Shown here piece after piece: positions 1-10,998 of a stretch of 64,000 nucleotides of DNA. Both the position numbers and the translations under genes were made by a program. Numbering within the stretch: position 1 is the first letter of the stretch; every line of letters begins with the position of its first letter. This DNA is from Paracentrotus lividus (Eukaryota; Echinodermata; Echinoidea; Camarodonta; Echinidae), in assembly GCA_940671915.1 (NCBI GenBank), contig CALNVZ010003426.1, forward strand, positions 36,193,024 to 36,257,023. The letters run 5' to 3'. Below the pieces are notes generated by a model. The model ran no database searches, had not been told where the DNA came from, and worked only from the letters and a program-made list of their open reading frames with translations.

Positions 1-2030
1 AGTTGTTAGAGAGGCTGTTGTACTATCTGTAGAGGTAGATGAAGCAGTGGTACTCTCTGGAGTAGTAAGTAATGCTGTACTAGCTGCAGTAGTTAGCGAG
101 GCTGTTGTGCTATCTGCAGTAGTTGATGCAGTTGTTATCTCTGGAGTAGTAATAGATGGTGTACTAGCTTCAATGGTGGATGATGGAGTTGTACTTTCTG
201 GAGTAGTGAGTGATGCTGTGCTAGCTCCAGTTGTTAGAGAATCTGTTGCACTATCCACAGATGTGAATGGGGCAGTTGTACTCCCTGAAGTAGTGATAGA
301 TGGTGTACTAGCTGCAGTGGTAAGAGACTCTGTTGTAGTATCTCCGGCAGTAGTTGAAGCTGTTATAATCCCTGCAGTCGTGATTGATGGTGTACTAGCT
401 CCAGTTGTTAGAGAGGCTGTTGTACTATCTGCAGAGGTAGACGAAGCAGTCGTACTTTCTGGAGTAGTAAGTAATGCTGTACTAGCTGCAGTAGTTTGCG
501 AGGCCGTTGTGCTATCTGCAGGAGTTGATGCAGTTGTTGTCTCTGGAGTAGTGACAGATGGTGTACTAGCTTCAATGGTCGATGATGGAGTTGTACTTTC
601 TGGAGTAGTGAGTGATGCTGTGCTAGCTCGAGTTGTTAGAGAATCTGTTATACTATCCACAGATGTGAATGAGACAGTTGTACTCTCTAAAGTAGTGATA
701 GATGGTGTACTAGCTGCAGTGGTAAGAGACTCTGTTGTAGTATCTCCGGGAGTAGTTGAAGCTGTTGTAATCCCTGCAGTCGTGATTGATGGTGTACTAG
801 CTCCAGTTGTTAGAGAGGCTGTTGTACTATCTGCAGAGGTAGACGAAGTAGTGGTACTCTCTGGAGTAGTAAGTAATGCTGTACTAGCTGCAGTAGTTAG
901 CGAGGCTGTTGTGCTATCTGCAGTAGTCGATGCAGTTGTTATCTCTGGAGTAGTAACAGATGGTGTACTAGCTTCAATGGTCGATAATGGAGTTGTACTT
1001 TCCGGAGTAGTGAGTGATGCTGTGCTAGCTCCAGTTGTTAGAGAATCTGTTGTACTATCCACAGATGTGAATGAGACAGTTGTTCTCTCTGAAGTAGTGA
1101 TAGATGGTGTACTAGCTGCAGTGGTAAGAGACTCTGTTGTAGTATCTCCGGCAGTAGTTGAAGCTGTTGAAATCCCTGCAGTCGTGATTGATGGTGTACT
1201 AGCTCCAGTTGTTAGAGAGGCTGTTATACTATCTGCAGAGGTAGACGAAGCAGTGGTACTTTGTGGAGTAGTAAGTAATGCTGTACTAGCTGCAGTAGTT
1301 TGCGAGGCCGTTGTGCTATCTGCAGGAGTTGATGCAATTGTTGTCTCTGGAGTAGTGACAGATGGTGTACTAGCTTCAATGGTCGATGATGGAGTTGTAC
1401 TTTCTGGAGTAGTGAGTGATGCTGTGCTAGCTCCAGTTGTTAGAGAATCTGTTGTACTATCCACAGATGTGAATGAGACAGTTGTACTCCCTGAAGTAGT
1501 GATAGATGGTGTACTAGCTGCAGTGGTAAGAGACTCTGTTGTAGTATCTCCGGCAGTAGTTGAAGCTGTTGTAATCCCTGCAGTCGTGACTGATGGTGTA
1601 CTAGCTCCAGTTGTTAGAGAGGCTGTTGTACTATCTGCAGAGGTAGACGTTAAAGTGGTACTCTGTGGAGTAGTAAGTAATGCTGTACTAGCAGCAGTAG
1701 TTAGCGAGGCTGTTGTGCTATCTGTAGTAGTTGATGCAGTTGTTGTCTCTGGAGTAGTGACAGATCGTGTACTAGCTTGAATGGTGGATGATGGAGTTGT
1801 ACTTTCTGGAGTAGTGAGTGATGCTGTGCTAGCTCCAGTTGTTAGAGAATCTGTTGTACTATCCACAGATGTGAATGAGGCAGTTGTACTCCCTGAAGTA
1901 GTGATAGATGGTGTACTAGCTACAGTGGTAAAAGACTCTGTTGTAGTATTTCCGGCAGTAGTTGAAGCTGTTGTAATCCCTGCAGTCGTGATATATAGTG
2001 TACTACTTGCAGTCGTAAGTGGCGCTGTTG
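1..2030 (-). repeat. 402-bp coding tandem repeats with 804-bp dimer pattern
   Basis: The same landmark (agttgttagagaggctgt) starts at 1, 403, 805, 1207 and 1609, so the unit is exactly 402 bp (134 codons). Two unit variants alternate: those read near 84, 889 and 1693 have ttagcgaggct, while those near 487 and 1291 have tttgcgaggcc together with gcaggagttgatg. The array was therefore amplified as an 804-bp dimer. Units degrade towards 2030, at the N-terminal edge of the array. Confidence 0.9.
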
Positions 2031-2343
2031 TCCTTTCTTTAGTAGATGAAAATAAAGTACTATCCTGTGTGGTGAGTGATGATGTACTACCCTCTGTACT
2101 AAGTGATGGCGAAGTACTATCTACAACTGCAGATGATCCTGTAGTTCTCTCTAAAGTAGTAGCTGAAGAATTTAATAACGTTGTGGTCGCAGACATGGCA
2201 CTATTTGTTATATTTGACGATTCACTTGTACTTGGTCTTTCAGAAGTTGAAGGTGTAGTATTAGAAGTGGTAGCGTCAGGAAGAGCGGTTGAAGAGGTGA
2301 ATGAAGCTATTGATGTAGATTGACCTTTAGTTAAATTAGTCAC
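1..2343 (-). CDS. Mucin-like Ser/Thr-rich repeat exon (partial, continues beyond left edge)
   Basis: The minus strand is open for 781 codons from 2343 to the window edge. The product is dominated by Thr and Ser with Ala, Pro and Gly, as in secreted or cell-surface mucins, where such stretches carry O-glycans. About 105 N-terminal residues are non-repetitive and carry NLT, NTT, NIT and NSS N-glycosylation sequons. They are followed by repeats of 134 residues (402 bp). Each repeat is made of about 14 degenerate 9-10-residue subrepeats of the type TTxxSTxxSL (for example TTPESTTASS, TTGASTPSI). An in-frame TAG just upstream and a plausible acceptor (ccatag|GTGACT) place the exon start at 2343, phase 0. 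A second acceptor at 2324/2325 (aaag|GTCAAT) would start the exon in phase 1. No Cys-rich, transmembrane or other folded domain is visible, so the 3' part must lie outside the window. The complementary strand also reads as a long Val-rich frame, which is a shadow of the low-complexity code. Confidence 0.8.
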   Translation of the reverse strand, partial: MTNLTKGQSTSIASFTSSTALPDATTSNTTPSTSERPSTSESSNITNSAMSATTTLLNSSATTLERTTGSSAVVDSTSPSLSTEGSTSSLTTQDSTLFSSTKERTTAPLTTASSTLYITTAGITTASTTAGNTTTESFTTVASTPSITTSGSTTASFTSVDSTTDSLTTGASTASLTTPESTTPSSTIQASTRSVTTPETTTASTTTDSTTASLTTAASTALLTTPQSTTLTSTSADSTTASLTTGASTPSVTTAGITTASTTAGDTTTESLTTAASTPSITTSGSTTVSFTSVDSTTDSLTTGASTASLTTPESTTPSSTIEASTPSVTTPETTIASTPADSTTASQTTAASTALLTTPQSTTASSTSADSITASLTTGASTPSITTAGISTASTTAGDTTTESLTTAASTPSITTSERTTVSFTSVDSTTDSLTTGASTASLTTPESTTPLSTIEASTPSVTTPEITTASTTADSTTASLTTAASTALLTTPESTTTSSTSADSTTASLTTGASTPSITTAGITTASTTPGDTTTESLTTAASTPSITTLESTTVSFTSVDSITDSLTTRASTASLTTPESTTPSSTIEASTPSVTTPETTTASTPADSTTASQTTAASTALLTTPESTTASSTSADSTTASLTTGASTPSITTAGIITASTTAGDTTTESLTTAASTPSITTSGSTTAPFTSVDSATDSLTTGASTASLTTPESTTPSSTIEASTPSITTPEITTASTTADSTTASLTTAASTALLTTPESTTASSTSTDSTTASLTT

Positions 2344-2730
2344 CTATGGATATAAATTGATGATTTTTGATAAATTAACATTCTTCCTTCATTATTATAC
2401 ATAAAGTACGTGGATATATTTTTCAGGTAAGAATTTTTTCATGGAGAGTTAATATGCAAAAGGTTTGAAACAGCCCTTACATTGTGGTCGACGCTGAAAT
2501 TAAATGGCCTCAAATTAATGGGAGACGGGACAAAAGCTCACCAGGTGAAATCAAAATAATGTACTATCTGCTATCTGTACAGATGTACATTTGATTGGCC
2601 TGTGCTATAATTTGCAAATGAACTTACATTTTTAAAATGCCTTCAACTGCAAAAAGGGGCTTTGTCAAGATAATAAGATGTTTAGTCTAGAGAAAGTAAT
2701 CGTTTACTCGCAGCCCTATTGAGCATTATT

Positions 2731-3177
2731 AAAGCCCCTTTCACGATTGGTGGTGCGACTGGTCACAACCGTTGTGATTGTGTGCAACATTTATTGTGAC
2801 CAAATGATCGCAAACGATTGCAAGAACAAATTGTGAAAGCCCCTTTACAACCGTTGTGATTGTGTGCAACATAATATATTGTGACCAAAGGATCGCAAGA
2901 GCAATTGTGAAAGCCCCTTTATGCGGCGGTCACAACTCGTCGTAGGCTACGGGGCACGTGCCATCAACGTAGCCTGCGTTGCATGTGCAAAGCATGCACA
3001 GGTCGTTGGTCAATTTCTGCGATTCCTGCGTTTCTGTAGTAAGGGTATTGGAAAAACCTTTCTGCCCGTCGTACATGCAACGTGCCTCCGAGGTACCTGC
3101 GCTGCACGATTTTTCTACGAAATCCATCGTAGGGAGTTGCACGTCGAAGGTACGGCGAGTTGTGAAATCCCCTTTCC
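2731..3177. mobile_element. Cluster of short TIR elements with CG-containing motifs
   Basis: The sequence is cut into segments by related ends of the form AAAGCCCCTTTCAC and GTGAAAGCCCCTTT at 2731, about 2832-2846, 2908-2921 and 3162-3177. Segments 1 and 2 share a direct repeat (accgttgtgattgtgtgcaac). Segment 3 (2922-3177) is packed with short CGT and GCAYGTGC-type words about 10 bp apart. This is probably a compound, non-autonomous DNA transposon. The several small open frames here are fortuitous. Confidence 0.5.
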
Positions 3178-3481
3178 ATCAAATCTAAAACCACTCAGAT
3201 CGCTTAGTTTAGTTAAGCTCGATATTCATTTTTCTGATTACTTGTATATATGGCGGATTTTACGATTACAAATTCACCCTTGATTCTTTTCATGCATATT
3301 ATCATAGATTATCTCACCAAATAACAAAATGAGTACAATATCCCTACATACGTTATCTTAACAGGTTAAACCATACTTTAATACATCATGTCATCAATCG
3401 TTGTATCTGAAGGTATTTTTTCATGTCTAAAGATCCAATGCACTAAATTAACGTGGACGACTTACATTGTGCTATACAATT

Positions 3482-4668
3482 GTGCGTCCCATAAAAAAGG
3501 AGGTATACACAACTCTGAGAGCCTCGTATTAAAACTGTATAACTTACAATATGTGTAATTGATATTTATTTCATATTCAAGCAAACTCATTGTTCGTTCA
3601 GATATACCAAATTTATACCGGCACATTCATGGATGACTGAGCACTTGGATTTTTAAAAATATTACGTGTCAAAAAGGCCTTGTACCTAATTTAGCCAGAA
3701 CATAAAAGCAAACTATGCATTTCAAAAGTCCATGTTACCTTTCCTTCCTTGTGAATAGACTAGAGGAGGCTTGCATGAAACAGAGCATAAATGATGAGGA
3801 TTGATTGATAAATTGATAGATTTGGTTCGTCACGTACAAGAAGTATAATTATATAAATGATTAATTACAAAATACACTGTCAGGACAGCCCATGAACAGA
3901 TGAAAGCCGAAAAGTTTTATTGTCAGTGGGGTCCTATTATGTGAACAGTATGACTAGAGATCAAAACATAATAACTGCGTGCACTGTAATAAATATTTGT
4001 AATTTTACAGCAAATATGCTGTCAGCAGAGTCGCCATAAAAAAGTGTATTTCGAAAAGCAGATTTGTTGTAAATTTCACCTGCAAATAATTACGTGAAAA
4101 ATACAAAATATACATCAGAAGTAACACATTTGTTCAGTTTTAACCAAATACGTAAGCTATAGAACTCTAAGGATTTTCCCCCCTTCTCTTTCATAAATTT
4201 TTAGAGGAGAAATTTACAACAAAACTGTTTTTTAAATTACATTTTTGTATGGCGACTCTGTTGACATCACTTTGCTGTATTTTTTTTTACAGTGTGAATA
4301 TAATAACAAGGAATAGTACAAAATAGGGATAAAAAACTTAAAGCAAACAATTAATTTCTATGATATGTTAGGCAAATCACACTCGAACATATACCCTACA
4401 AATCGCGATGGACTGTGAAATAAAATAATGTTATCTTGTGTTTTGAGTTTTTTTTTGTTTAATCTATGCAATACGTTGCTTCTTCCCAAACTTGGTACAA
4501 CGCAATTTTTACACTTGTTTTATTTTAATCCAAAGTGCTAAGCCATCGGTTACAGCCCAGACAAAATTTTGTAATTATTAAACAGCATATGAGTTACATG
4601 TCCATGAAATAAACATTGAGGTTACAAAAGTTATGTATTTTTAATAAGAGACTTTGAAAGTTGGGTTT
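3482..4668. mobile_element. Old foldback element, same family as 4692-5216
   Basis: The left arm (from gtgcgtcccataaaa, with gagagcctcgtattaaaa) matches the left arm of the element at 4692. The inverted partner lies at about 4480-4668 (cccaaacttggtac through gactttgaaagttggg). A smaller inverted pair (4008-4040 with 4245-4288, agcagagtcgccat and atggcgactctgt) is nested inside. Edges are approximate. Confidence 0.5.
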
Positions 4669-4691
4669 ATCATTATTATGATGTGTATATA

Positions 4692-5213
4692 CAGTGCATC
4701 CCAGATAAAAGTATACCCAACTTTGAGAGCCTCATATTAAAATTGTATAACTTATGTGTAATTAATTTTAATTTCATGACAAAGACTAACTCATATTTTA
4801 TCTAATGATACCAAAATCATACCGATACTGTCATGGATGACTGAACACTCGAGTGTTTAAAAACATTGGTCAAAAGTGATCTGTACCAAGTTGTCTGAGA
4901 AGCAGCCCTGGCTTTCTGATCATTCATTGTTTGTTTGAGGTCAGCCTTCCTGAGTCCATTCATTAGGCACAAAGGCTTACTTGATCTATTGAAATGCAAG
5001 GGCTGCTTTTGCTCAAACTTGGGACAGGGCACTTTTTACGCTTGTTTTTTAAAGCCCAACTGCTTAGTCATCCGTCACAACACAGGTATAAGTTTGGTAT
5101 CATTGAAAAGAATATGAGCTGCCTTTTATCATGATAAACATTGCAAGGTCACACAAGCTATAATATTTTAATATGAGGCTCTCAAAGATGGGTATACTTT
5201 TTTCTGGGACGCA

Positions 5214-5216
<3 letters not shown>
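4692..5216. mobile_element. Foldback MITE with TA target duplication (Tc1/mariner-like)
   Basis: The ends are CAGTGCATCCCAGA and TCTGGGACGCACTG, each flanked by TA (4690-4691 and 5217-5218). The two halves are inverted copies of one another: cccaactttgagagcctcat at the left and atgaggctctcaaagatggg at the right. No transposase is encoded. Confidence 0.7.
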
Positions 5217-5297
<81 letters not shown>

Positions 5298-5310
5298 GTA
5301 TGTATGTATA
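5217..5310. repeat. (TA)n microsatellite
   Basis: Almost pure TA for about 75 bp, then TATG variants. It lies exactly between two TA-targeting foldback elements, as expected if both inserted in an AT tract. Tyr/Ile-alternating reading frames here are artefacts. Confidence 0.95.
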
Positions 5311-5312
5311 TA

Positions 5313-6309
5313 CACTGTCCGTCATAAAGGTGGAATATTTTTTTGCCGCTATAGCGACATGATTTTGCTCTGACTTTAATTTCTTGAATATGTTTGTCCC
5401 TGCTTTTACTTTTTGGGACCCTGGCTATATTTTGGACATTCTCCCAACCCTTCACGTGGACCTTTTTCCAAAAAAGTTTTGTCAACCCCCGTGATACCCA
5501 TTTTTGTCATTTTTTCACATTTTGGAGCTCCCTTTTGTTTTCCCGGCCGATCAAGCCCCTCTCAGTCCTACCCCCAGGAAATGCGACTGAGGTGTACTGT
5601 TTTATATTGTTCTTTAAGTTAAATCTATATTTCTGGGGACAGGCTAAGGTCTCTTGTCTAGGGGAGGGGTTGAAGTAAAAAACGAGATTGGTGAAAATTC
5701 GAAATATTTTATTCAATCTTTATGCTGAAAAGAAAATAAATGAAAAACCACCTTTAACCCTTAAATATCATTATTTTCCCCTAACATTTTGTTTAGCCCT
5801 GATGACAAGGCTGTAAATAGTCATTATTGATATTATTTTATTTTGATTTATGTTTGGCTGAGATTTGACAATACAATTTAGGGAAGATAGATATTTCCAT
5901 GCTGAAAAAATGAATAAAATGAATGTTGAACCCCAATCAAAATAAATTTTGACCTCTCCCCTAGACAAAAGAGTCGAGCCTGTAACCATAAATCTAGATT
6001 TAATTTAAACAACTATAACAAATCTCCACCTCAGACTTGTTTCCTTGGGGTAGGACTAAGGGGGTCTTGGTGGGTCGCGTGAACAAAAAAGGGCCCTAAA
6101 AATAAGAACAAATGACGAAAATGGCCATCTTCTGGGGGTGACAAACTTTTTAGAAGAAAAATCCCTGGGAAGGGTTGAAGGAACGTCCAAGATATATCCA
6201 GGATCCCAGAAAGTGAAAGCGGTAACAAACACATTCAAGAAATTAATAACGGAGCAACATAATGTCGCTTGAGGCAGAAAAGAATATTCCACCTTTATGA
6301 CGAACAGTG
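5313..6309. mobile_element. 1-kb foldback element with long inverted arms
   Basis: The ends CACTGTCCGTCATAAAGG and CCTTTATGACGAACAGTG are flanked by TA on both sides. The arms stay inverted for hundreds of bases: gggaccctggctatattttg at 5415 pairs with ccaggatcccagaaag near 6196, and aggtctcttgtctagggg at 5648 pairs with cccctagacaaaagag near 5957. It is non-coding and probably a non-autonomous Tc1/mariner-type element. A partial relative lies at 22208-22896, and a lone terminal motif at 26449-26472. Confidence 0.7.
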
Positions 6310-6312
6310 TAT

Positions 6313-7331
6313 AAACACAACACAAAAAGAAAGTTCCCCCTATTTCAGATATCAATAATTTTTTAACCAGGAGGAATTTTAAAAATCTAATTATATGTCC
6401 ATGTAGGGAATTTAATTAGCCACAATGGGAGCGAATTTTAGGAAAAATCATCAAGTCATGCTTCAGTGAGTAATGGTTGAATGCAAAAATGTCATTTTTT
6501 GAAGTTCACAAGCCTAAAATCACAACTTTGATTCAATGGAATCGGACCCATTTTCAGATCTTAAACAATTTACAAGTCAGAGTGTATGCAAAACGTGCTT
6601 CCCAACATACGGAAACAAAATTTGCGTCAAAATTCACGGTTGAGTGAGCATGCAGCAAAAATTGCCCAAACTGCGATTTTTACTTCTTTGCCATGGTAAA
6701 ATCGATCAAATGTGAGGGAATTCCTGTTTTGGAAGTGTATGCAACCAATTTCCATCCATTCACGGTTGAATGAACCCGTCAATCAACCAAAAAATAGGCC
6801 ATTTTAGAATTACAAAGAGTCATTGTAGTAATTTTATGCACTAGAAAGCATCTCAATAACATTTTTGGGGGTTTTATTTATATTCTTTGGATACGTGTCA
6901 ATGATCCTATGGCATTTATTCAAAAATTCATGCTTCAGTGAGCACGTGAGGCTAGAAAAGCCCTTTTCTCACGTACGGACTAAAATTCAAATTCTTACTT
7001 TGATTGAATATAATAATTCTTTTCGGGGAGTACTTTTGATTTTATTTTCATAGAAATCCCGATGTTCCACGCCTCAGTGGGCACAAGATACAAGAAAATC
7101 ATGAAAATGAGAAGAAAGTTTCGGGCTTCGTCACGGATCAGTGACTTTTCGAATACGTAATTTGAGTAACGATCATGTTAGTTACAGACCAGTTGAAGCT
7201 ATGTGCAAAGTTTCATACAATAATTCACAGTCAAATGGACAAAAACCGACAATTAAAATATGCCAAATTTCACTTTTGTTAAACTTTTGTTAAACCTCTG
7301 TACATAAAGTCAATGGAGGAGGAAATCAATA
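6313..7331. repeat. 1-kb dispersed repeat, copy 1
   Basis: Sequence from aacacaacacaaaaagaaag to ggaggaaatcaata is shared with 32640-33717. It contains internally recurring words such as atgcttcagtgagca and cacggttgagtgagcat roughly every 100-200 bp, so the element is itself built from decayed internal repeats. No coding potential was seen. Confidence 0.7.
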
Positions 7332-7457
7332 CCTGACAAATGTGAAATTCAGCCAATTTCATTGATGATTATTGTTTCAGAATATGTAAATTAATTTAGG
7401 GTTTATAAATTGGCTTTCTTTTTATTGACATTTTTCTTCTTTTTTTTTGACTCACTC

Positions 7458-7460
<3 letters not shown>

Positions 7461-7513
<53 letters not shown>

Positions 7514-7640
7514 TTATATATATATAATTTAATTATTAATTAATTAATTTATTATTTTATTTATCTATTTATTTATTATTTATTTATTTATTTATTTATT
7601 TATTATTTATTTTATTTTATTTTTTGTTTAGGGGGGGGGG
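7461..7640. repeat. AT and TTTA microsatellites followed by a G run
   Basis: (AT)n to about 7526, then TTTA/TTAAT-rich sequence to about 7625, then a run of ten G. Simple sequence only. Confidence 0.9.
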
Positions 7641-7692
7641 GAGGGGACACAACATGTTAAGAACAGTTTTAAAGTAAAGTACTGTCACTCAC

Positions 7693-7766
7693 CAGCCAAA
7701 GAAAAATCGCCATTCTGAAGATCAATGAGTTTAGCCGGGTATCCATCGTAAGTAGTCCTCTTCCTG
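7693..7766 (-). CDS. Proposed upstream exon of the mucin-like gene
   Basis: On the minus strand a strong acceptor (cttttgttttccag) precedes a 74-bp exon that ends in a strong donor (CTG|gtgagtga). Two frames are open and both splice in frame to the mucin exon. Reading 1 begins at ATG 7746-7744 in strong context (A at -3, G at +4). It gives MDTRLNSLIFRMAIFLWL and joins at phase 0 to 2343, which would make a short hydrophobic signal peptide leading into VTNLTKGQS. Reading 2 gives RKRTTYDGYPAKLIDLQNGD followed by FSLA, ends in phase 1 and fits the acceptor at 2324. It looks like ordinary folded protein and would need more exons upstream. The splice sites are convincing; the choice of frame and the link to the mucin exon are inference. 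Confidence 0.5.
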
Positions 7767-7769
7767 CTG

Positions 7770-10110
7770 GAAAACAAAAGTTTTTTTTCCAATGTTGTTT
7801 TTGTTCAGTAAGCTTCTCAGGTCAGTTTACTGTAATATATATATATATATTACATCCACATACCTCGTAATGTCGTATTATTCCAACATTACATACTGGA
7901 TCACATGCATACAAAACACGCAGTCACTCCAGGCGTGGATATGAGGGTGTGTACGTGTGTGTGTTGGGGGGCATATCAATTCTACTCCACGTGAAATGTA
8001 AATCTAACGTATGACATTAAATCTTGACATAAAGGCGCGTCCATTATTTGAGGAGGGGAAACGCGACATTACATTCATGAGTTTAGTGGAAATACAGCTG
8101 AGCGGCGCAGAAAATTATACGGCTCTACATTAATGTTAACTAAACCCACGCTAATGGCGGGAAGCGACCAGTTGACAACTGCATGCAATTATTACTTAGC
8201 GTACAAAAACTCGCCTAAGAAAACTTCCCTGTGGTGGAATGGTATTGTCAGTCGATCCGTTTGAGCAAATTACTCGTGGACATGAAATAAATAATTGAAC
8301 TTTTATCATAGTTTTCGTAGGTAGATGCTTCAGACCAGATTGGGGAAAAAGACATTTTGGCAAGTCTATAACACCATTGTGCTGAAGTTGTAATCAGAAT
8401 CTTTATTTTACATAGATTGATGTTCCAAACGATTATTGATATAAATAGTGATCTTGTCACATCTTGCAAAGACGCCGTCCACATGCGATATGCATGTGAT
8501 ATGCGGAAATATTGACCCATCAGGTAAAGATTCGTTTGTGATAATGTAAAAAGTAACAGGACTTTTTCTTAACCAATCGAAATGAATGTACCATCTTTGG
8601 AAAGCTGAGAATTCAAGCTTTTAAAAACTGCTTGAACAGTAAGGTGTAATATAATTATGCGTAATCGAGGAAGATGACTATGCAGCGTAGCTATTTTGAG
8701 AACAAAATTGGCCATATTGTACAGGAAATTTGATCTGACATGGCTTTCGAATTGACACAAGTGACAGAACTTTGTCTTTTGTTTCCAATTTGTTATTCCT
8801 ATTAATAAATTCAGAATATTAGCTTACTTAATCAGAGTGAACATTTATTTGAAAAAATTGTTGCTCGCCATAATCAAGAACACAAAGTGAAAAAAACTGT
8901 GCAAAATACAAAATGTCTATGGCCGCGTTCGCTTTGAGTAGAGTGATAGCGCCCTCTTTCCCTTAAGTTTACAACTAGAATTGATATGGGGGGGGGGTGA
9001 GCCCGCCCAAAACCCAAAAATTGACGGATGACTAACCTTAGAAAACTTACGCCTATCCCAGCGACTGATAAGTTGGGGTATTGTAAAAGGGTGGAGGCGT
9101 TACATATTGGAGGGAAAATTATCACATTTTTTCACATAGCATGAAAATGATGTACAGTCATAGGCCGTGCAATAATTCATATTGTAGATAATTTATCAGG
9201 CTACATATCTGTGAAGTTTCAGCTTCGTTATGCTCATAGTTTTAATAGTAGTAGGGTAAGGGGTGGAGGATCCTACGTAGGAGGATCCTACGGTGGAGGC
9301 ACGTGTTAAAGCAAAGGGAAATCCCATTTTTGTTACTTTCTTAATATTGTTTGCCGTGTTATATCTTTGCAGCCAATTGGTCTTATGGGTTGAGTGATAC
9401 ATCATTCTCTTGGGAATTTATGTGGTTCTAGATAAATGTGAAGAAAATTTTTTAAAAGTAATTTAATCAATTAATTAATCAATTAAAACAAACTTAATGC
9501 ACATATCCTCATAGACAATGCATTGCAGGCATCAAACATTGTCACACTCATGCAATTTTATAACAATAATTGTCATTTTTCGCCATTTTCTTTGCATGCA
9601 TGTAAAAACACAATTAAGTGGAAAAATATTACTTGCAATAAACTTTGTTTGAGTTGTAATCCAAGTGTAAAAGACAGGATTTCTGCCCTTTTTGCACTAT
9701 TTTTCCTTCTTTTTTGACACCCTGTAGCGCGGTTAGAAAAAATAATTTTGTATTACAAATTTATATTTTTTAGAAGCATAGCGTCTTATTTACACAATCC
9801 ACGATGATTCATTTCATTAGGTGAAAAGATTAAGAAATTATTCGCCGGTAAAATTGTGAAGTTTTTCAAACCATTTTTCCCTGTAACACTCTCTATAGCT
9901 TTTATGACAAACCTTATACAGGCACAAAAATATGTTAATCATCCTCCTTTCAATCTCTGCTTTCAATATATATATACTTTTATACATGTCTGACTTACTA
10001 CTAAGAAACTAGAGATGTTTGATTTCGACAATGTACATTTCTACCATTTTTTGGACATGTAACGCATTTTCCACCCAACTCATGACATGTGGCCATACGC
10101 ATATGTACTG
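7770..10110. other. No gene recognised
   Basis: The short open frames show no recognisable family, codon bias or splice context. A small palindromic cluster (ggatcctacgtaggaggatcc) sits at about 9269-9290, and a G run at about 8989. Confidence 0.5.
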
Positions 10111-10638
10111 TATACCCGGGGGGCAAAACCCATATTTTTCGAGTTAACTGCATCGGCGAGTTCTAAAAAGTAGTCCTATGCAATATGATTCTTTGTAGCC
10201 ATAGCAACGCCGCTAGGGTGGACTACCCGGTGGTAAAGTGACACGAGGGTCTCTACAGGCGGGGGCGCCCAAAATAGCCGCCCTTTTTACAAAAAATAGT
10301 ATTTTAAAGAAAATGACTAGAAATAATTCTCTAAACTCAATGGCCCGTATTCTGATTTATGAAGAATATATTGCTCTAATATCCATAGTTTCATTATGCA
10401 TTTTTTACCTAAACAAATATGTACATACTAAAATGATTGGATGGGTGTCAATTAAATTATCAAAGGAGTATCCGGGGTGGGGATCTGACAGTTTCACCCG
10501 AATTTAGTGGGAAATAAAAACGGGAATTTTGTGCTTTTACACGTACACCCCCACCCCAGGAAAAAGAAAAGAGAATAAAATATGAATGGGTGACCGACAA
10601 AATTAATTTAAATATCTTTACCTTCCATATGGGTCTTA

Positions 10639-10856
10639 TCTATTTATTTTATTCATTTATTTATTTATTCATTTATTCGTTTGTATATTCATTCATTCAT
10701 TTATCCATTAATTCCTTTTTTCTTTCATTTATTTATTCATTTATTCATTTGTTTATTCATTCATTCATTTATCCATTATTTTTTTTTTCCATTTATTTAT
10801 TCATTTATTCATTTATTTATTCATTCATTTATATATATATTCATTCATTTATTCAC
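10639..10856. repeat. TTTA/TTCA microsatellite
   Basis: Degenerate tandem TTTATTCATTCA words. The Phe/Ile/Tyr/Ser-rich open frames here are artefacts of the repeat. Confidence 0.9.
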
Positions 10857-10998
10857 GTCTTATTTTTACAGGTTGGCTTCTGAAATAACGAATATTGTTC
10901 TTTCAAGGGGCAGTGATGGTATATACAAATAAGATCCATTTATAAAGTTAATACAAATACTCTCATTTGAAAAATTGATGGCTCATTATTAGGTCTTT

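Larger units (their letters stand above)
2344..7692 (-). other. Putative intron of the mucin-like gene, filled with transposons
   Basis: The interval between the donor at 7692 and the acceptor at 2344 shows no convincing exon. It holds the short CG-motif elements at 2731-3177, foldback elements at about 3482-4668, 4692-5216 and 5313-6309, a 1-kb dispersed repeat at 6313-7331 and long AT microsatellites. About 2344-2730 and 3180-3480 show nothing recognisable. Confidence 0.5.

Noticed and set aside
47-2323. Long Val/Leu-rich plus-strand open frames opposite the mucin repeats
   Set aside because: The composition is an antisense image of Thr/Ser codons. The minus strand has splice sites, glycosylation sequons and a normal mucin composition.
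5100-5485. Open frames of alternating Tyr/Ile over the TA repeat
   Set aside because: Pure microsatellite translation, open on both strands.
10590-10932. Phe/Ile/Tyr-rich frames that look like membrane proteins
   Set aside because: They are translations of the TTTA/TTCA microsatellite.
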